Assembly (NCBI GenBank): GCA_004322375.1
Contig: SCUC01000047.1
Coordinates: 1 to 6,257, forward strand
Source: Bacteroidota bacterium
GTDB taxonomy: Bacteria; Bacteroidota; Ignavibacteria; UBA10030; SZUA-254
Length of the DNA stretch: 6,257 bases
Reading direction: 5' to 3'
Position 1 is the first letter of the stretch, and each line of letters opens with the position of its first letter. This document shows, piece by piece, positions 1-3,718 of the stretch. Below the pieces are notes generated by a model that was not told where the DNA came from, made no database searches, and saw only the letters and a program-made list of their open reading frames with translations. The position numbers and the translations under genes are program-made.

Positions 1-116
1 TCTCAAAAGTTGTATTGTCATACCTGCGAAGGCAGGTATCCAATCAGCATTCTTCAATTTTGAACGAATTTCTGGATTCCCGCTTTCGCGGGAATGACAA
101 AACAGTGCTTTTGAGA
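1..116. repeat. MITE-like / REP-like palindromic element, left end probably cut by window edge
   Basis: Two nested pairs of inverted repeats are visible. The outer pair is perfect over 9 bases: TCTCAAAAG at 1-9 and its complement CTTTTGAGA at 108-116. The inner pair is imperfect: the segment at 15-43 matches the reverse complement of 72-100 with only a few differences, and each arm is itself a short hairpin (CCTGCGAAGGCAGG at 23-36 and CCCGCTTTCGCGGG at 79-92). The inner unit resembles the widespread intergenic repeat whose accidental translation contains Asp-Ser-Arg-Phe-Arg-Gly-Asn-Asp. The bases after 116 (ACAGCCC, to about 122) could be the outermost part of a terminal inverted repeat whose left partner lies before base 1. 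No transposase is present, so a non-autonomous element or REP-type repeat is the best reading; the class and the exact right end are inferred. Confidence 0.75.
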
Positions 117-130
117 CAGCCCTGTGATTT

Positions 131-189
131 CATTCCCATACCGATACATGATTTGGAAACATGCCTTTGGCTTGGCAGGCGTGGGAACG
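131..189. repeat. Degenerate inverted repeat beside the palindromic element
   Basis: TTCCCATACC at 133-142 can pair with GGCGTGGGAA at 178-187: six perfect end pairs, one wobble, one mismatch, then two G-C pairs. The ends (CATTCCC and GGGAACG) resemble the CGTTCCC / GGGAACG ends of short palindromic intergenic repeats found in many environmental bacterial genomes. The interior shows no coding character. The pairing is short and may be a decayed copy, so this is tentative. Confidence 0.35.
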
Positions 190-296
190 AGAGGTACTCG
201 CATCAGCTTCACCTTTGCTTTTGAAGTCAATTCTTCCTATCTTTTTCTGCCAATAATATATATATTCTGCAATTTTGTTCTAATCTAAGGAGTTTT
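190..296 (+). promoter_or_regulatory. AT-rich leader of efp with Shine-Dalgarno at 287-292
   Basis: This stretch between the repeats and efp is AT-rich, especially 251-266 (AATAATATATATATT), and ends with AAGGAG at 287-292, four bases before the ATG at 297. That is a strong ribosome binding site and fixes the efp start. The AT-rich block is the likeliest promoter region for the efp operon, but no pair of -35 and -10 boxes with normal spacing could be assigned, so the promoter itself is not called. No riboswitch or upstream peptide was recognised. Confidence 0.45.
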
Positions 297-863
297 ATGG
301 CTTCAACATCAGATTTTTTCCCCGGCATGGCAATAAAAATGGATGGTAACATCTGGACGGTTGTCGAGTTCCAGCACGTTAACCCGGGCAACTGGCGGGC
401 GTTCGTCCGCGCCAAGCTGAAGAATATCAAATCGGGAAAAGTCGTCGAAATCCGTTTTCGCGCAGGCGAAGCGGTTGACCAGGTTCGCGTAGAAAATAAG
501 GAATATCAATTTCTTTATTCAGACCCCTCCGGATACGTTTTTATGGATCAGGAAACATACGACCAGATAACCGTGGACGAAAAATTAATGGGAGAGGCTG
601 CAAAATTTTTAAAAGAGGGTGAAGTCGTGCAAATGCTCACGAATGCCTCTGACGTTCTCTCCGTAGAGGTTCCAATAACGGTAGTCTTAAAAGTTATCGA
701 AACGCCACCCGGTATTCGGGGGGATACGGCTACCGGAGCGCAAAAACCTGCCAAAGTTGAAACCGGGGCGACGGTCAACGTTCCGTTGTTTATTAATGAA
801 GGCGATTTGTTAAAAATAGATACGCGAACAGGATATTATCTTGAACGCGTGAAGAATAACTAA
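297..863 (+). CDS. efp: Translation elongation factor P (EF-P), Asn-tip variant
   Basis: EF-P binds between the ribosomal P and E sites and helps form peptide bonds at polyproline stretches. The 188 residues match the usual family length. Visible parts are the N-terminal KOW-like domain (about 1-64), the central OB domain (about 66-127) and the C-terminal OB domain (about 130-185). The last contains the EF-P signature, running from Lys150-Pro-Ala-Lys-Val-Glu-Thr-Gly through VPLFINEGD (162-170) to IDTRTGYYLER (174-184). The loop that enters the peptidyl-transferase region reads VNPGNWRAF (28-36), with Asn32 where characterised EF-Ps have the modified Lys or Arg. The start is set by AAGGAG four bases upstream and by the conserved N-terminus. 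It is the first gene of a probable efp-accB-accC unit, an order seen in many bacteria, and accB follows after 21 bases. A eukaryotic-type IF5A or a YeiP paralogue is unlikely given the intact C-terminal signature. The function is secure; the modification state is unknown. Confidence 0.97.
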   Translation: MASTSDFFPGMAIKMDGNIWTVVEFQHVNPGNWRAFVRAKLKNIKSGKVVEIRFRAGEAVDQVRVENKEYQFLYSDPSGYVFMDQETYDQITVDEKLMGEAAKFLKEGEVVQMLTNASDVLSVEVPITVVLKVIETPPGIRGDTATGAQKPAKVETGATVNVPLFINEGDLLKIDTRTGYYLERVKNN

Positions 864-884
864 CACAATAGTCAAGGTGCGTTC

Positions 885-1361
885 ATGGACATTAACTACC
901 TCAAGAAAATAGTTCGCTTGCTTGAACAGAGCAGTGTGGACGAGATTAGTATCGAGGAGGAAGGAACAAAAATACGGGTAGCGAAGAATGCGCCGCAGGC
1001 AATTGCATCGTTCGCTCCCGTTCCTGCAGCGCCTGTTCCATCTACCGCTCCCCCATCTGCCCCCACTTCTGAGTCAGCATCCGCTCAGCCTCCCTCTCCG
1101 GCTGCGCATACAGGCGTCGCGTATCATGAAGTGAAATCGCCGATGGTTGGAACATTTTACCGCGCGCCCGCTCCCGATGCCGATCCTTATGTAGAAATCG
1201 GGCAGACGGTGCAGCAAGGCACGGTATTATGTATTATCGAAGCGATGAAATTAATGAATGAAATCGAGTCGGATACGTCAGGACGTATTGTCAAGATATT
1301 AGTCGAAAACTCCCAGCCAGTCGAGTTCAACCAACCCCTATTTTTAATCGAACCATTATAA
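885..1361 (+). CDS. accB: Biotin carboxyl carrier protein of acetyl-CoA carboxylase
   Basis: BCCP carries CO2 on a biotinyl-lysine between biotin carboxylase and carboxyltransferase in the first committed step of fatty acid synthesis, in the cytoplasm. The 158 residues fit the family. The N-terminal segment (1-34) is the conserved helix and strand region ending in EEEGTKIRVAKN. A flexible linker rich in Ala, Pro and Ser (about 37-76) follows. The biotinyl domain (about 80-158) includes the 'thumb' region SPMVGTFYRAPAPDADPYV (85-103) and the biotinylation motif EAMKLMNEI (119-127), so Lys122 is the predicted biotin site. The start at 885 has AAGGTG five bases upstream and follows the efp stop by 21 bases, suggesting co-transcription and perhaps coupled translation. 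accC, the usual immediate partner, lies 368 bases downstream because of an intervening repeat block. A biotin carrier of another carboxylase is possible in principle, but the thumb and the pairing with accC favour acetyl-CoA carboxylase. Confidence 0.97.
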   Translation: MDINYLKKIVRLLEQSSVDEISIEEEGTKIRVAKNAPQAIASFAPVPAAPVPSTAPPSAPTSESASAQPPSPAAHTGVAYHEVKSPMVGTFYRAPAPDADPYVEIGQTVQQGTVLCIIEAMKLMNEIESDTSGRIVKILVENSQPVEFNQPLFLIEPL

Positions 1362-1729
1362 GGGAAAATCCCAAATGGCAACATTCAAATTCCAAATAAA
1401 TTCCAATGTTCAAATACCTGTAGTGATAGAACTATAGGTTGACGTTATACAACGACGGTGTTTGATGTGAAAAATTCTAATATCGAAATCCTAGATCCTA
1501 AACAAATCCGAAATCATAATGTTCGAAACAGCTTGAAATTAAAGGTTTTGGATATTAGTATTTCGAATTTTTTTAGTCGAAGACCTGTAGGGATATTCGG
1601 ATTTAGTATTTATTATTTTTATTCTCAAACAGTGTATTGCTTAACATCAGATGTTGTGTTGAATTGAAGATTGAGTATTGGAATTTATTTGGGTATTGTA
1701 ATTTGAATTTTGAAATTTCTTAACGGGGT
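1362..1729. repeat. Non-coding AT-rich block of nested inverted and direct repeats between accB and accC
   Basis: This 368-base block has no credible gene. Its backbone is a long inverted repeat. CCAAATAAATTCCAAT at 1392-1407 is perfectly complementary to 1677-1692, and the adjoining ATTCAAATT at 1383-1391 pairs with 1700-1708, giving 25 paired bases interrupted by a 7-base bulge (1693-1699). Inside are shorter complementary pairs: CTAATATC at 1477-1484 with 1551-1558, and AAATCCGAA at 1504-1512 with 1596-1604. There are also direct repeats: GGATATT at 1550-1556 and 1591-1597, and TTAGTATTT at 1555-1563 and 1603-1611. The words 'AAATTCCAAAT' and 'TTTGGAATTT' recall a family of intergenic repeats common in genomes of several uncultured phyla. 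The right arm ends about 20 bases before the accC start, and accC has only a poor ribosome binding site (ACGGGG at 1723-1728, one base from the ATG). This suggests that insertion or growth of the block displaced the original leader. No transposase or terminator-type T-run was seen. Confidence 0.8.
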
Positions 1730-3070
1730 ATGTTTAATAAAATTCTAATCGCCAACCGTGGTGAAATCGCGTTACGAGTGATTCGCGTTTGCCGCGAGCT
1801 AGGCATCAAAACAGTGGCAGTATATTCGGAAGCCGACCGCGATTCCCTCCACGTGAAATTCGCTGATGAAGCAATTTGCATAGGACCGCCTCCGGGGAAA
1901 GAAAGCTATTTACACATCCCGCGCATCATATCGGCCGCCGAAATTACCAATGCGGAGGCAATACATCCGGGGTACGGATTTCTTGCCGAAAACGCTCAAT
2001 TTGCTGAAATTTGTCAATCGCAGGGATTAAAATTCATTGGTCCATCGCCGGAAGCGATTACCTCAATGGGTGATAAATCGTTTGCGAAAGAAACGATGAG
2101 AAAAGCCGGCGTGCCTGTTATTCCGGGCAGCGATGGTGTTATACGCGACGTGAATGTAGCGAAAGAAATAGCAGATGGTATCGGATATCCTGTCATGATA
2201 AAAGCAACGGCAGGCGGAGGCGGAAAAGGAATGCGCATAGTTCGCGAGGCAAGTGAATTTGAAAAGGCATTCCAGATGGCAAGCAGCGAAGCAGGTTCTG
2301 CATTCGGAAATCCGGATGTCTATATCGAAAAATTTGTCGAGCAGCCGCGGCATATCGAAATTCAGGTGCTGGGCGATAGGTATGGCAATGTCATCCATCT
2401 TAATGAACGCGATTGTTCGGTGCAGCGCCGCCACCAGAAACTGATAGAAGAAAGCCCGTCTCCTATCGTTTCTCCGCAGCTACGCGAGAGCATGGGCAAC
2501 GCAGCAGTGAAAGGAGCGCAATCGGTTGATTATGAGGGGGCGGGAACAATAGAGTTCTTAGTTGACAAGGATAAGAATTTTTATTTCATGGAGATGAACA
2601 CGCGTATTCAGGTCGAGCATCCTGTAACGGAAATGGTGACCGGGCTGGACCTTATTAAAATGCAGCTCGAAATCGCCGCGGGAACCCGTTTACGAAAGAA
2701 ATTATTCAAGCCGTTAGGACATGCTATCGAGTGTAGAATCAACGCGGAAGACCCTGCCAATGATTTTCGCCCTTCTCCGGGAGAAATAAAAAGTTTCCAC
2801 CTCCCCGGCGGCTATGGCGTGCGAGTTGATACCCATTGCTATACCGGGTATCGAATTCCGCCGTACTATGATTCCCTTATGGCAAAGCTCATAGTCTATG
2901 CTCCAACGCGGGAGGAAGCAATTAAGAAAGCAGCAGGGGCGCTGGAAGAGTTTACCGTCGAAGGGATTCACACCACGGTGCCGTTTCACCGTACAGTAAT
3001 GGCGGACGAAATTTTTAAGAGTTCCAATTATGATACAAGCTACATAGATAAGAGAAATAATAATAAGTAG
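1730..3070 (+). CDS. accC: Biotin carboxylase subunit of acetyl-CoA carboxylase
   Basis: AccC uses ATP and bicarbonate to carboxylate the biotin on AccB. The 446 residues match the usual stand-alone length (about 450). In order: the N-terminal pre-ATP-grasp domain opens with KILIANRGEIALRVIR (4-19) and includes AIHPGYGFLAEN (77-88). The ATP-grasp domain holds Lys116, Lys158 and the glycine-rich lid AGGGGKGM (161-168), HLNERDCSVQRRHQKLIEES (223-242), the metal-binding Glu275 and Glu288, and MNTRIQVEHPVTE (289-301) with the expected catalytic Arg292 and Glu296. The C-terminal domain carries ECRINAEDP (334-342), PPYYDSLMAKLI (377-388) and EGIHTT (411-416). No pyruvate carboxylase or propionyl-CoA carboxylase extension is fused. 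The start is chosen from the family N-terminus, since the ribosome binding site is weak. The last residues (Lys-Arg-Asn-Asn-Asn-Lys) are encoded by a low-complexity AATAATAATAAG tract that leads into an 8-base tandem repeat overlapping the stop codon. Biotin carboxylase function is secure, and the accB neighbour supports acetyl-CoA carboxylase. Confidence 0.97.
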   Translation: MFNKILIANRGEIALRVIRVCRELGIKTVAVYSEADRDSLHVKFADEAICIGPPPGKESYLHIPRIISAAEITNAEAIHPGYGFLAENAQFAEICQSQGLKFIGPSPEAITSMGDKSFAKETMRKAGVPVIPGSDGVIRDVNVAKEIADGIGYPVMIKATAGGGGKGMRIVREASEFEKAFQMASSEAGSAFGNPDVYIEKFVEQPRHIEIQVLGDRYGNVIHLNERDCSVQRRHQKLIEESPSPIVSPQLRESMGNAAVKGAQSVDYEGAGTIEFLVDKDKNFYFMEMNTRIQVEHPVTEMVTGLDLIKMQLEIAAGTRLRKKLFKPLGHAIECRINAEDPANDFRPSPGEIKSFHLPGGYGVRVDTHCYTGYRIPPYYDSLMAKLIVYAPTREEAIKKAAGALEEFTVEGIHTTVPFHRTVMADEIFKSSNYDTSYIDKRNNNK

Positions 3071-3116
3071 TTGAGTAGATGAGTAGATAAGTAGATAAGT
3101 ATGTGAGTAGCTGAGA
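3065..3116 (+). repeat. 8-base tandem repeat (GAGTAGAT-like, about 6.5 units) overlapping the accC stop
   Basis: Consecutive 8-base units read AAGTAGTT, GAGTAGAT, GAGTAGAT, AAGTAGAT, AAGTATGT and GAGTAGCT, followed by the half unit GAGA. The accC stop (TAG, 3068-3070) lies in the first unit. Because the period is 8, the TAG in successive units falls in successive reading frames, so stops occur in all three forward frames within a few units. It is too short, regular and spacer-free to be a CRISPR array. It is probably a microsatellite-type tract able to change copy number. Confidence 0.85.
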
Positions 3117-3179
3117 AGGTAGCACTAACCGGCAATAATAATATCAATATCTAAGAATCAGGCATAAAGGATTGTTAAC

Positions 3180-3560
3180 ATGAATTTTCCAGAACAATTA
3201 AAATATACAAAAGACCATGAGTGGATTCGCGTTGAAGGAGCCACTGGAATAGTCGGCATTACCGAATATGCGCAGGGTGAGCTTGGCGATGTTGTTTTTG
3301 TAGAGCTTCCCGCCATTGGAACACGCGTGAAGCAGGGCGAGTCGTTCGGAACCATAGAGGCGGTGAAGGCGGTTTCCGATTTGTTTGCGCCCGTTTCAGG
3401 CGAGGTTATCGAGATCAATAGCCAACTTGAAAAAACGCCCGAGCTTGTTAACCGCGAACCGTATAACGGGGGCTGGTTAATAAAAATAACAATTGCGGCG
3501 ATGAGCGAAATGGATGCGTTGCTCCCGGCGGATACCTATAGAGAACTCATCGGAAAATAG
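3180..3560 (+). CDS. gcvH: Glycine cleavage system H protein (lipoyl carrier)
   Basis: GcvH carries the aminomethyl group, bound to a lipoyl-lysine arm, from P-protein (GcvP) to T-protein, and its dihydrolipoyl form is reoxidised by L-protein. The 126 residues are the standard length. Visible are the N-terminal YTKDHEWIRVEG (9-20), GITEYAQGELGDVVFVELP (26-44), the lipoylation hairpin GTIEAVKAVSDLFAPVSGE (57-75) with Lys63 as the predicted lipoyl site, and the C-terminal PELVNREPYNGGWLIKI (87-103). AAAGGA at 3166-3171, eight bases before the ATG, and the family N-terminus set the start. It lies 109 bases after accC with no terminator between, so co-transcription with accBC is possible, and a strong terminator follows directly. 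gcvP comes next on the same strand. A lipoyl-dependent protein of another pathway is unlikely because the adjacent partner gene is gcvP. No lipoate ligase or transferase gene is in view. Confidence 0.97.
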   Translation: MNFPEQLKYTKDHEWIRVEGATGIVGITEYAQGELGDVVFVELPAIGTRVKQGESFGTIEAVKAVSDLFAPVSGEVIEINSQLEKTPELVNREPYNGGWLIKITIAAMSEMDALLPADTYRELIGK

Positions 3561-3571
3561 AGTTTCTAACG

Positions 3572-3605
3572 ATTCCGTTTACTGAAAGTGAACGGAATTT
3601 TTTTT
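3572..3605 (+). terminator. Rho-independent terminator after gcvH
   Basis: ATTCCGTTTAC (3572-3582) and GTGAACGGAAT (3588-3598) form an 11-pair stem with one U-G wobble and a 5-base loop (TGAAA), followed by a run of eight Ts (3598-3605, the first shared with the stem). It begins 12 bases after the gcvH stop. Its position implies that the upstream transcript ends here and that gcvP is transcribed from its own promoter or by partial read-through. Confidence 0.93.
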
Positions 3606-3718
3606 AAGACCATGTTCTCCGCTTTTGTTGGTTGTTTCCCGGCGGGGAAGCACGTCTCTCTTGGCTTCTGCCCTCATCTGAAGAAATTACAACTGTACCA
3701 TATTACACACGAATTCCA
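3606..3718 (+). promoter_or_regulatory. gcvP leader with a small hairpin, promoter not resolved
   Basis: These 113 bases between the terminator and gcvP should contain the gcvP promoter. A short hairpin is visible: GTTTCCC (3634-3640) pairs with GGGAAGC (3645-3651) around the loop GGCG, with one U-G wobble. It is not followed by a T-run, so it is not an obvious terminator. I could not assign -35 and -10 boxes, and no ribosome binding site is evident just before the ATG at 3719 (CGAATTCCA). The conserved core of a glycine riboswitch was not found. Confidence 0.3.

Noticed and set aside
15..224. 69-codon open frame on the + strand
   Set aside because: It lies in the palindromic repeats and its translation contains the well-known accidental product of such repeats (DSRFRGND). 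It has no ribosome binding site.
1439..1467. Promoter for accC inside the repeat block (TTGACG at 1439-1444)
   Set aside because: There is no acceptable -10 box at normal spacing; in AT-rich DNA a lone -35-like hexamer is weak evidence.
1458..1667. 69-codon open frame between accB and accC
   Set aside because: It lies within the repeat block, is rich in Asn, Ile, Phe and Ser from AT-rich DNA, has no ribosome binding site and matches no family I know.
3065..3116. CRISPR array
   Set aside because: The units are only 8 bases, directly abutting, with no spacers and no cas genes.
3561..3718. Glycine riboswitch upstream of gcvP
   Set aside because: This would be a natural place for one, but the conserved aptamer core was not found and the space after the terminator is too short for a typical tandem aptamer.
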